Origin: Amycolatopsis thermophila
GTDB taxonomy: Bacteria; Actinomycetota; Actinomycetes; Mycobacteriales; Pseudonocardiaceae
DNA length: 64,000 bases
Assembly (NCBI RefSeq): GCF_030814215.1
Contig: NZ_JAUSUT010000001.1
Coordinates: 3,162,001 to 3,226,000 of the forward strand
Direction of reading: 5' to 3'
The translations under genes and the position numbers were made by a program. This document shows positions 57,104 through 64,000 of the stretch, piece by piece; the first letter of the stretch is position 1, and each line of letters begins with the position of its first letter. Below the pieces are notes generated by a model. That model did not search any database, was not told the DNA's origin, and saw nothing but the letters and a program-made list of their open reading frames with translations.

Positions 57104-57950
57104 CTGAGACCCGCCGATGTGGCGTTGGTGGCGCTGGCCGTGACATCGGCCGGCGAGCGCGGGCGGGGTCGCATCGGCCGGTGAGTGCGGGCGGGGTCGC
57201 ATCGGCCGGCGAACGTGGCGCCCGCCGTCACAGCGGTTGGCGAGCGCGGGCGGCGTCGCATCGGCCGATGAGCGCGGGTGGTGGGCGCCGGTTACTTCTT
57301 CGGGGAGGGGAGGGCCGCTTCGGTGGCTGCTGGCCGTCCCGCCGAGCGGCGGGGCGCGGCTGCTGGCGGTGGCCGCGCAGCTGGAGGCGCTGAACCCCTG
57401 GCCACGCCTGCCGTAGCTGAAGCTCGCCGATGTGGCGTTGGTGGCGCCTGCCGTGACATCGGCCGGTGAGCGCGGGCGGCGTCGCATCGGCCGGTGAGCG
57501 CGGGCGGTGGGCGCCGGTTACTTCTTGGGGGAGGGCCGCTTCGGTGGCTGCTGGCCGTCCTGCCCGGGCGGCGGGACGCGGCTGCCGGCGGTGGCCGGGC
57601 GGCTGGAGGCGCTGAACCCCTGGCCATGCCTGCCGTAGCTGAGGCTCGCCGATGTGGCGTTGGTGCCGCCGGCCGTGACATCGGCCGGCGAGCGCGGGCG
57701 GGGTCGCATCGGCCGGTGAAACCGGGCGGCGTCACAGCGGTTGGCGAACGCGCGGCGTCGCATTGGCCGGTGAGTGCGGGCGGCGTCGCATTGGCCGATG
57801 AGTGCGGGCGGCGGCACAGCGGCCGGCGAACGTGGCGCCCGCCGTCGCATCGGCCGGTGAACGCCGGCGTCACATCGGCCGGTGAGCGCGGGCGGGTGGG
57901 CGCCGGTTACTTCTTCGGGGAGGGCCGCTTCGGTGGCTGCTGGCCGTCCT
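57031..57950. repeat. Tandem array made of amidase and FilP-like gene 3' ends
   Basis: The gap between these convergent genes consists of duplicated gene ends. Amidase-3' copies (ggaggcgctgaacccctggcc, stop tag, gatgtggcgttggtg) occur at about 57043 (real), 57355 and 57580. Copies of the facing gene's 3' end (gggcgccggttacttctt then ggctgctggccgtcc) occur at 57283, 57509 and 57898 (real). Between them lie roughly 25-bp words like catcggccggtgagcgcgg, in about a dozen variants. Joints between the two gene ends fall at a gggcggcg microhomology. This accounts for the 803 bp without a gene. Confidence 0.88.
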
Positions 57951-59349
57951 GCCGGGCGGCGGGGCCGGCGAGCGCCGCCGGCGGTTTCCCGGTGACGGGC
58001 GGCGTGGCGGGTTTCGTGTCACCGCTCCGGCTGGGCTTCGGGCCGCGGGCCGGGGCGGGCGTCGCCCCACCCGAGGTGGCGGGCCCACCAGCCGGGCCCG
58101 GCTTCGCCGTGGCGTCACCAGCGGCAGCCGGGCTCTGTCCGGCTCCACCGGCCGACGTCGCGCCGCCGCCCGTGGCGGGCGCCGTCCCGGCCGCAGCCGC
58201 GCTCGTCCTGGCCGCGGGTCCGGTGCCGGAGCCGCCGGCCTGGGCCGCACCGCCGGCACCCGGCCGGGGAGCGGGCTTCACCGCGGGCACCGTCTTCTGT
58301 CCGTCGGGCACCACGTCGCCGCCCGGAGCCGCACCCGCCGGGGCCGCACCCGCCGCAGCCGCGCCAGCCGGACCCGCGCCCGCCGCGCCCGCCGGACCCG
58401 CGCCCGCCGGACCCGCGCCCGCCGGACCCGCGCCCGACGGCGCCTCACCGGCGCGGCTCATGTCGACGACGGACTCGTCCTTCAGCGGCTCCAGCGCGGA
58501 CTGGCTGCGGGCCAGCACCTCGTCGGTCTTGCGGAGCCGGCTGGCGACCTCCGTGCTGACCCGCGTCAGGCGATCGACCAGGTCCCGCGCCTCGCGCTCG
58601 CGCTTCTCCGCCTTTGCCGTCGCCTCTGCGACGAGGCGGCGGGCCCGCTCGGTGGCCTCGTCGACGAGCCGCTTCGCCTCGGCGGTCGCCTCCGCGATGC
58701 GGCGCTCGGCCTGCTGCTTGCTCGCCCGCTGCTGGTCGGCGACGTGCTTCTCCAGCGCGGCCCGCTGCGCGGCCATCGACTGCTCGAAGTCGTGCTGCAC
58801 CGTGCGGCGCTTGCGTTCCGCCTCGATGTCCAGCTGCGTCCGGCGCCGCGTCGCCTCCGCGGTCAGCCGCTCGACCTCGGCCTTCGTCGCCTCCAGCGCG
58901 CGCTTGTGCTCGGCCTGCAGCGCCTGCCCGTGCGTGTCCAGCTCGGCGAGCAGGCTCTGGTACCGCTCGCGCAGCTTCCCGGACAGCTCGGTCGTCCTGC
59001 TCCAGTGCTCCTCGGCCGCGACCTGCGCCCGCGAGGTGATCTCCTCGGCGCGCATCTCGGCCAGCTCGACCGTGCGCTGCATGCGCTCGTCCAGGTCCTC
59101 GACCCGCTCCGGCGGCCGCTTGAGCTCCTCCACCCGGTTCCGCAGGCGGGCGATCTCCCCGCGCGCACCCTCCAGCTCCCTGGACAGGTTGCTCGCCTTG
59201 GTCATCGCGTTGTCGCGATCAGCCATCACCCGGCGCAGGTTCGCCTCGACGTGATCCAGGTACTGCAGCACCTGGCCGCGGTCGAAACCGTGCCACACCT
59301 GGTTGTACTCACGCCTCAACGGCAGCAGGCTGTCGCGTTCGGGAACCAT
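57907..59349 (-). CDS. FilP/DivIVA-like coiled-coil protein
   Basis: A 480-residue cytoskeletal-type protein of the actinobacterial family often labelled cellulose-binding protein (FilP/Scy relatives). The N-terminal LPLRREYNQVWHGFDRGQVL is DivIVA-like; residues about 30-290 are a long coiled coil (RTQLDIEAERKRRTVQHDFE, AEATAEAKRLVDEATERARR). From about 300 the chain is disordered Gly/Pro/Ala with GPAGA repeats, ending PPKRPSPKK. A role in polar growth or septum placement is inferred. The ATG at 59349 is preferred over an upstream in-frame codon. Confidence 0.85.
   Translation of the reverse strand: MVPERDSLLPLRREYNQVWHGFDRGQVLQYLDHVEANLRRVMADRDNAMTKASNLSRELEGARGEIARLRNRVEELKRPPERVEDLDERMQRTVELAEMRAEEITSRAQVAAEEHWSRTTELSGKLRERYQSLLAELDTHGQALQAEHKRALEATKAEVERLTAEATRRRTQLDIEAERKRRTVQHDFEQSMAAQRAALEKHVADQQRASKQQAERRIAEATAEAKRLVDEATERARRLVAEATAKAEKREREARDLVDRLTRVSTEVASRLRKTDEVLARSQSALEPLKDESVVDMSRAGEAPSGAGPAGAGPAGAGPAGAAGAGPAGAAAAGAAPAGAAPGGDVVPDGQKTVPAVKPAPRPGAGGAAQAGGSGTGPAARTSAAAAGTAPATGGGATSAGGAGQSPAAAGDATAKPGPAGGPATSGGATPAPARGPKPSRSGDTKPATPPVTGKPPAALAGPAARQDGQQPPKRPSPKK
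58377..58440. repeat. 15-bp tandem repeats coding GPAGA in the FilP-like tail
   Basis: About four copies of a 15-base unit (gcccgccggacccgc type) stay in frame and encode the repeated pentapeptide of the disordered tail. Copy number could change by slippage and alter tail length without a frameshift. Confidence 0.7.
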
Positions 59350-59408
59350 GCGAAAACCGTACCCGCGCACAGCGCGTTAACACGCTCAGGCCACGCCCGG
59401 TGTGTCAC

Positions 59409-61403
59409 TCACCAGTGGAAGCCCCTGGTCAGCTTGATCAGCGCGTTCGCGGCCCGCGACAGGTGCCGTTCACCCTTGCCGAGGCGCAGTTCGCCGCTGC
59501 CGCCCGCGGCCGCCGAGTCGGGGAAGACGCGGTAACCCTCGTAGGCGACGGCGTCGACCAGCCCCGGCACCAGCGTGTACGCCGCCTGGATCAGGTACCC
59601 CTCGGGCGTGCCGATGTGCTTGGGCCGGTTCTTCAGCGCGCGCACCACCATGTCGGCCGCCTGGTCCGGCGACTTCGTCGGGAACGCGTCGTAGATCTTC
59701 GTCGGCCGGATCATCGGGGTGCGGACCAGCGGCATGTGGATGGTCGTGAACGTGATGCCGTCGCCGTGCGTCTCGGTCGCCGCGATCTTGCTGAAGTAGT
59801 CCAGCGCGGCCTTGGACGCCACGTAGGCCGAGAACCGCGGCGCGATGCCCTGCACCCCGATCGACGACACGTTGACGATGTGCCCGAACTTCCGCTCGGC
59901 CATGTGCGGCAGCACCGCGAGGATCAGCCGCACCGCCCCGAAGTAGTTGATCGCCATCGCGCGCTCGTAGTCGTGGAAGCGGTCGTAGGACAGCTTGATC
60001 GAGCGGCGGATCGACCGGCCCGCGTTGTTGACCAGCATGTCGATGCGGCCGTGCTCGCTCAGCATCTGGTCGACGATCTTGCGCACCGCCTCCTCGTCGG
60101 TGAGGTCGGCCGGGTAGATCGACGCGTAGCCGCCGGCGGCGACGATCTCGTCGCGGACCTCCGCCAGCTCCGCCTCCCGGCGCGCGACCAGCAGCGGGAC
60201 ACCGGCCTCGGCGGCGACCTTCAGGGCGGTCGCGCGCCCGATGCCCGACGACGCGCCGGTGATGATCACGCGACGGCCGTCCAGCTCGCCTCGCGGCCCG
60301 TGCTTGCGGGCGCGGAACGGGTCGAGGTGCTCGCGCCAGTACCGCCACAGGGCGGGGGCGTAGTCCTCGATGCGCGGCACGTCGACACCGCTGGACGCGA
60401 GCTCCTTGCGGGTCGCCGCGGAGGAGAAGACCGACGGGAACGCCAGCGTGTCCAGCAGGACCGCGGGGATGCCCAGGCGTTCCAGGAACGCGTCCCGCGT
60501 GATCGACACCCCGGGTACGTGCTCGCTCAGCCGCACCAGCTTCAGCAGGCCGCGGGACAGGCGCCGGTCCAGCTCGATGTCGACCGTCGGCGCCCCGGCG
60601 GCGCGGGCGAAGGCGTTGTAGACGCACAGCACCGACTGCGGTTCCGGGCTGACCAGGTGGAACGCGCGCCCGTCCAGTCCCGGTTTCACGACCAGCTCCA
60701 GCAGGGCCCGTGCCACGTAGTCGACCGGCACGATGTTCGTGTCGCCCAGGTCCGGCCCGGCCAGGGGCACGTTCGGCAGGGCGGCGAGCCTGCTGATCGC
60801 GGGGAACAGGTAGTACGGGCCGTCGATCTTGTCCATTTCGCCGGTCTGCGAGTGACCCACGACCACCGCGGGCCGGTACACCCGCCACGGCACCTCGGAC
60901 TGCTGCCGCACGAGCCGTTCGGCCTCGAACTTGGTGCGGTGGTAGGGGGTCGGCAGCCGCTGGCCGGTGTCGAACATGTCCTCGGTGAACACGCCCTCGT
61001 GGTCACCGGCCACGGCCACCGACGACACGTGGTGCAGGCAGCCGGCTTCGATGTCCGCGGCCAGTTCGAGCACGTGGCGGGTGCCCTCGACGTTGGCCTT
61101 GACGCTGGTGGCGTCGTCCGCGGTGAGGTCGTAGAGCGCGGCCAGGTGGACCAGACCGGTCACGGTGCCGCGGAGCGCGGCGCGCACCTCCTCGCCGACG
61201 CCGAGGCCCTCCTGGCCGATGTCGCCGTCGACGAGCGTGACCTTCTCCGGGTGCGGCCACGCGTTGACGAGGTCGGCCAGCCGGTCCCGCGACTTCTCCC
61301 GGACCAGCAGGAACACGCGGTCGACGTCGTCGCGGGCGAGCAGCAGCGGGGTGAACTGGCGGCCGATCAAGCCGGTCGCCCCCGTCACGAGATACCCGGT
61401 CAT
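59409..61403 (-). CDS. Two-domain acyl-CoA reductase/SDR (AcrA1-like)
   Basis: A 664-residue fusion of two Rossmann domains. The N-terminal half is a thioester-reductase/NAD_binding_4 type with GATGLIGRQF (residue 7), and YHRTKFEAERLV (about 153). The C-terminal half is a classical SDR with GASSGIGRATAL (about 382), NNAGRSIRRS and YVASKAALDYFSK (about 527). This layout and length match mycobacterial AcrA1 and bacterial fatty acyl-CoA reductases that make aldehydes or alcohols for wax or lipid synthesis. GGAGGG, seven bases before ATG 61403, fixes the start. Confidence 0.87.
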   Translation of the reverse strand: MTGYLVTGATGLIGRQFTPLLLARDDVDRVFLLVREKSRDRLADLVNAWPHPEKVTLVDGDIGQEGLGVGEEVRAALRGTVTGLVHLAALYDLTADDATSVKANVEGTRHVLELAADIEAGCLHHVSSVAVAGDHEGVFTEDMFDTGQRLPTPYHRTKFEAERLVRQQSEVPWRVYRPAVVVGHSQTGEMDKIDGPYYLFPAISRLAALPNVPLAGPDLGDTNIVPVDYVARALLELVVKPGLDGRAFHLVSPEPQSVLCVYNAFARAAGAPTVDIELDRRLSRGLLKLVRLSEHVPGVSITRDAFLERLGIPAVLLDTLAFPSVFSSAATRKELASSGVDVPRIEDYAPALWRYWREHLDPFRARKHGPRGELDGRRVIITGASSGIGRATALKVAAEAGVPLLVARREAELAEVRDEIVAAGGYASIYPADLTDEEAVRKIVDQMLSEHGRIDMLVNNAGRSIRRSIKLSYDRFHDYERAMAINYFGAVRLILAVLPHMAERKFGHIVNVSSIGVQGIAPRFSAYVASKAALDYFSKIAATETHGDGITFTTIHMPLVRTPMIRPTKIYDAFPTKSPDQAADMVVRALKNRPKHIGTPEGYLIQAAYTLVPGLVDAVAYEGYRVFPDSAAAGGSGELRLGKGERHLSRAANALIKLTRGFHW

Positions 61404-61600
61404 GCGATGCCCTCCCGCTGATCCGCACCCGTTCCGGCTGCATTGTGCGTCAGTCCGGCGTGCCGTGACCACAGTCATAGTGCACCGGCCTACCGGAACG
61501 ATCACCGGGCGCGAGTAAAGTCGCCTTTACTTGACGGGAACCGGCAGGGCGCTGCCGACGTTGAACCTGATGCAGGTGCCAGTAGATCCAGGAGGATCAG

Positions 61601-62437
61601 GTGCGTTCCACAAGCAACCCAGCGTTCCGCAACCTGCCCACCGGCAGCGCGGGATACGGCTCGTACGGGCCGAACGTAGGTTTCAACCAGCCGCAGGGCA
61701 TGCCCGGCTACGGCATGCCGTCGGGCTACGGCGCGCCCCAGGCGCCGTCGGCCGAACGCCCCATGACGGTCGACGACGTCGTCATCAAGACCGGCCTCAG
61801 CCTCGGCACCGCCCTGGTCACCGGCGTGCTGGCCGCCATATGGGCCCAGACCCAGGCCGAGGCCAACGCCCTCGGCCCGATCGTCGGGCTGATGGTCGGC
61901 GGCATGCTGGTCGGGCTCGTGCTGTCGCTGATCATGATCTTCCGGCAGAAGCCGAGCGGCCCGATGACGCTGATCTACTCGGCGGCCGAAGGCGTCTTCC
62001 TCGGCGCGATCACCGGGCTGTTCGAGTTCATCTACCCGGGCATCGCGCTGCAGGCGATCGTCGGCACCGCGGGCGTGTTCGTCGCGATGCTGGTGGTCTA
62101 CAAGACCGGTGCCGTGAAGGTCACGCCGAAGCTCACCAAGTGGATCATCGGCGCCACCGCCGGCGCCGCGATCCTGATGCTGTTCAACCTGGCCCTGAGC
62201 CTGTTCGGGGTGAACACGGGCCTGCGGGACGGTAGCACGCTCGCGATCATCTTCAGCCTGGTCGTCATCGGCATCGCGGCGTTCAACTTCCTGCTCGACT
62301 TCGACATGGCCGACCAGATGATCCGACAGGGCATGCCGGCCAAGTGGGCGTGGTTCGCGGCGTTCGGCCTGATGACCACCCTCGTCTGGCTCTACCTCGA
62401 GATCCTGCGCCTGCTGTCGTACCTGCAGAACGACTAG
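61601..62437 (+). CDS. Bax-inhibitor-1/YccA-family membrane protein
   Basis: A 278-residue protein with seven hydrophobic helices and a 55-residue Gly/Pro/Tyr-rich N-terminus (PTGSAGYGSYGPNVGFNQPQ). Helix sequences LIYSAAEGVFLGAITGLFEF and AAFNFLLDFDMADQMIRQG carry the acidic residues of the BI-1 calcium-leak site. A role in ion leak or membrane protein quality control is known for relatives only. GTG start behind AGGAGG with five bases of spacing. A terminator follows. Confidence 0.92.
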   Translation: MRSTSNPAFRNLPTGSAGYGSYGPNVGFNQPQGMPGYGMPSGYGAPQAPSAERPMTVDDVVIKTGLSLGTALVTGVLAAIWAQTQAEANALGPIVGLMVGGMLVGLVLSLIMIFRQKPSGPMTLIYSAAEGVFLGAITGLFEFIYPGIALQAIVGTAGVFVAMLVVYKTGAVKVTPKLTKWIIGATAGAAILMLFNLALSLFGVNTGLRDGSTLAIIFSLVVIGIAAFNFLLDFDMADQMIRQGMPAKWAWFAAFGLMTTLVWLYLEILRLLSYLQND

Positions 62438-62453
62438 CGCGGTCCACGTCAAG

Positions 62454-62490
62454 CAGAAGGACACTCGGTGATCAACCGGGTGTCCTTCTG
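62454..62490 (+). terminator. Terminator after the BI-1 gene
   Basis: A 15-bp stem (cagaaggacactcgg / ccgggtgtccttctg, one G-U pair) with a 7-base loop begins 17 bp after the stop and is followed by tcatgtgg. The stem is long, though the U-run is poor. Confidence 0.7.
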
Positions 62491-62588
62491 TCATGTGGTC
62501 ACCTGATCGGTGGGCCAGTGATCGTCACGTTGACTACGCAGTGTTGGATACGGGCATCTGTCGTCCCGTTTACACTTGTGAGGTCCGC

Positions 62589-63359
62589 GTGAGCGTCCCC
62601 CCACCGCCGGCTGCGCCTGGAGGGCAGCCGGCACCGTTCGGCAATCGGCCGCCCGCCGGTAACCAGGGCGCTCCCGGCGCTTTCGGCCAGCCCGGCCCGC
62701 AGGGGCAGGCCGGCCAGTTCGGTCCGCCGCCCGGCCAGCCCGCCGGCGCCCCGCCCGCCGTCCCGCCGCCCGGCCAGCCCGGCGCGTTCGGCCCGCCACC
62801 GGGGCAGCCGTTCGGCCCGCCGCCCGGCGTGCCGGCGCGGAAGAGACGCTTCCCGGTGTGGCTGATGATCGTCGCCCCGATCGTCGTGGTCGGGCTCGTC
62901 GTCGCCGGCGTGATCGGCTTCCTGAACTCCCCGGACAGCGCGGCCGTCGGCGACTGCCTGCAGGTCACCGAGTTCAAGTACAACGGCGACGAGCCGACGA
63001 AGATCGACTGCAACGACCAGAACGCGAACGTCAAGATCGCCGTGAAGCTGGACGACTCCTCGTCCGAGTGCCCCACCGGCGACTACGACTCCTACAGCGT
63101 CTCCGGCCGCGGCGACTACAAGCTCTGCCTGATGATCAACGCCCACGAGGGTGACTGCTTCGCCAACGTCACCTCGGACACCGCCGGTTACAAGCGGGTT
63201 CCCTGCACGGACCCGACGGCCGAGATCGAGTTCCTCAAGATCGTCACCGGCCAGGCCGACGAGGCGGCGTGCCAGGGCCTCAAATACGACGGCGCGGTGA
63301 AGTACTCCGAGCCCGCCACCACCATGTGCGCGGTCGCGAAGGGCGGCGCCAGCGCCTGA
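62589..63359 (+). CDS. Pro/Gly/Gln-rich single-pass membrane protein with Cys-rich outer domain (LppU-like)
   Basis: A 256-residue protein. The first 85 residues are a cytoplasmic low-complexity PPGQPxGxPP tail; a membrane helix follows (PVWLMIVAPIVVVGLVVAGV); the outer domain has paired cysteines (VGDCLQV, KIDCND, SECPTGDYDSYSV, YKLCLMINAHEGDC, RVPCTDPTAEIEF, AACQGL, TMCAV). It resembles actinobacterial LppU-type proteins of unknown role, where C...C pairs form disulfides. The GTG at 62589 is chosen for the GTGAGG just upstream; a longer frame exists but looks like promoter sequence. Confidence 0.75.
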   Translation: MSVPPPPAAPGGQPAPFGNRPPAGNQGAPGAFGQPGPQGQAGQFGPPPGQPAGAPPAVPPPGQPGAFGPPPGQPFGPPPGVPARKRRFPVWLMIVAPIVVVGLVVAGVIGFLNSPDSAAVGDCLQVTEFKYNGDEPTKIDCNDQNANVKIAVKLDDSSSECPTGDYDSYSVSGRGDYKLCLMINAHEGDCFANVTSDTAGYKRVPCTDPTAEIEFLKIVTGQADEAACQGLKYDGAVKYSEPATTMCAVAKGGASA

Positions 63360-63375
63360 TCCGGCGCACGAAGAA

Positions 63376-63407
63376 GGGCCCGGCGGGAAACCCGCCGGGC
63401 CCGTTTT
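63376..63407. terminator. Strong bidirectional terminator
   Basis: gggcccggcggg - aaa - cccgccgggccc is a perfect 12-bp stem with a 3-base loop followed by gtttt, and preceded by gaagaa for the other strand. It separates the Cys-rich membrane protein gene from the convergent thiolase. Confidence 0.9.
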
Positions 63408-63417
63408 CGTCCCGGTG

Positions 63418-64000
63418 TCAGCTCAGCCGCTCGATGACCATCGCCATGCCCTGACCGCCGCCGACGCACATCGTCTCCAGGCCCCACTGCTTGTCGTGGT
63501 GCTGGAGCGAGTTGATCAGCGTCGAGGTGATGCGGGCGCCGGTCATGCCGAACGGGTGGCCCACGGCGATCGCGCCGCCGTTGACGTTCAGCCGGTCGAT
63601 GTCGATGCCCAGGTCCCGGTAGGACGGGATGACCTGCGCGGCGAACGCCTCGTTGATCTCGACCAGGTCGATGTCGCCGATGGACATCCCGGCGCGGGCC
63701 AGCGCGCGCTGCGAGGCCTCGACCGGGCCGTAGCCCATGATCTCCGGCGACAGGCCGGACACGCCGGTCGACACGACCCGCGCCAGCGGCGTGATGCCGA
63801 GCTGCTTCGCCTTGGTGTCGGACATGATCACCAGCGCGGCGGCGCCGTCGTTGAGCGGGCAGCAGTTGCCGGCGGTGACCCGGCCGTCGGGGCGGAACAC
63901 CGGCTTCAGGCCGGACACGCCCTCGAGCGTGACCCCGGCGCGCGGGCCGTCGTCCTTCGACACCACCGTGCCGTCGGGCAGGGTCACCGGCGTGATGTCC
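63418..64000 (-). CDS. Thiolase (acetyl-CoA acetyltransferase), C-terminal part
   Basis: The gene is cut by the window end; about 193 C-terminal residues are visible and the frame is open to base 64000. It shows [29 protein letters not shown], the catalytic His in [16 protein letters not shown] and the second catalytic Cys in [16 protein letters not shown]. It would act in beta-oxidation or acetoacetyl-CoA formation; the N-terminal nucleophile Cys lies outside the window. Confidence 0.93.
   Translation of the reverse strand, partial: DITPVTLPDGTVVSKDDGPRAGVTLEGVSGLKPVFRPDGRVTAGNCCPLNDGAAALVIMSDTKAKQLGITPLARVVSTGVSGLSPEIMGYGPVEASQRALARAGMSIGDIDLVEINEAFAAQVIPSYRDLGIDIDRLNVNGGAIAVGHPFGMTGARITSTLINSLQHHDKQWGLETMCVGGGQGMAMVIERLS

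Noticed and set aside
57104-57906. Small genes between the amidase and FilP-like gene
   Set aside because: Short frames are explained by the duplicated gene ends and 25-bp words; copies carry indels and lack starts.

Overview
The window is 64 kb of chromosome from a high-GC, filamentous-type actinomycete. Many genes start with GTG or TTG. The order mfd - mazG - (LpqU position) - eno - ftsB - DUF501 - ppx matches the block known from mycobacteria. A conservon, a FilP/DivIVA-like coiled-coil protein, a GAF-ANTAR regulator and an AcrA1-like acyl reductase also fit. My best guess is Pseudonocardiaceae (Amycolatopsis-like), by gene content and repeat style only; I could not run a search.

Layout. 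1-15.3 kb: housekeeping block (mfd, small acetyltransferase, SurA-like lipoprotein, mazG, enolase, ftsB, DUF501, lytic transglycosylase, Ppx/GppA phosphatase), interrupted by an iron-regulated efeUOB ferrous-iron importer on the minus strand with an IdeR/DmdR-type box. 15.3-21.8 kb: subtilisin-like protease, PASTA lipoprotein, S10 carboxypeptidase, family-5 uracil-DNA glycosylase, type II NADH dehydrogenase. 21.8-23.1 kb: an odd short-variable-loop tRNA with anticodon UAA, then low-GC sequence with a frameshifted gene. 23.1-35 kb: a catabolic island for glycerol or 1,2-propanediol: acyl-CoA synthetase, DUF779 protein, aldehyde dehydrogenase, GAF regulator, glycerol facilitator, coenzyme-B12 diol dehydratase (order small-large-medium), its two-part reactivase, and a HbpS/GlcG-like protein. 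35.8-40.7 kb: a low-GC two-gene cassette, a DUF4011-helicase-nuclease (Hhe type) with a HEPN-like partner, probably anti-phage defence. 40.7-48.1 kb: SDR/TetR pair, ferredoxin-reductase-like flavoprotein, GAF-ANTAR regulator, two mutually complementary SIS-domain genes and an orphan hypB. 48.2-64 kb: DUF4015 protein, polysaccharide deacetylase, an IS5-type remnant, a conservon (cvnD-C-B-A), amidase, FilP-like protein, two-domain acyl reductase, Bax-inhibitor-1 protein, a Pro-rich membrane protein and a truncated thiolase.

How parts work together. In the diol island the facilitator would admit the polyol, the B12 dehydratase would make an aldehyde, the aldehyde dehydrogenase an acid, and the PrpE-like ligase an acyl-CoA. 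Both divergent promoters of the island carry GTTGCA half-sites 11 bp apart, suggesting one regulator, most likely the GAF protein between them. No microcompartment shell genes are present.

Most unusual. At two convergent gene pairs (mazG/efeB and amidase/FilP-like), and perhaps a third (tetR/flavoprotein reductase), the intergenic space is a tandem array whose unit joins the 3' end of one gene to the 3' end of the facing gene, with junctions at a GGGCGGCG-type microhomology. I know of no description of such arrays. The other leading candidates for new biology are the helicase-nuclease/HEPN pair, the class I tRNA-UAA and the complementary SIS pair beside hypB.
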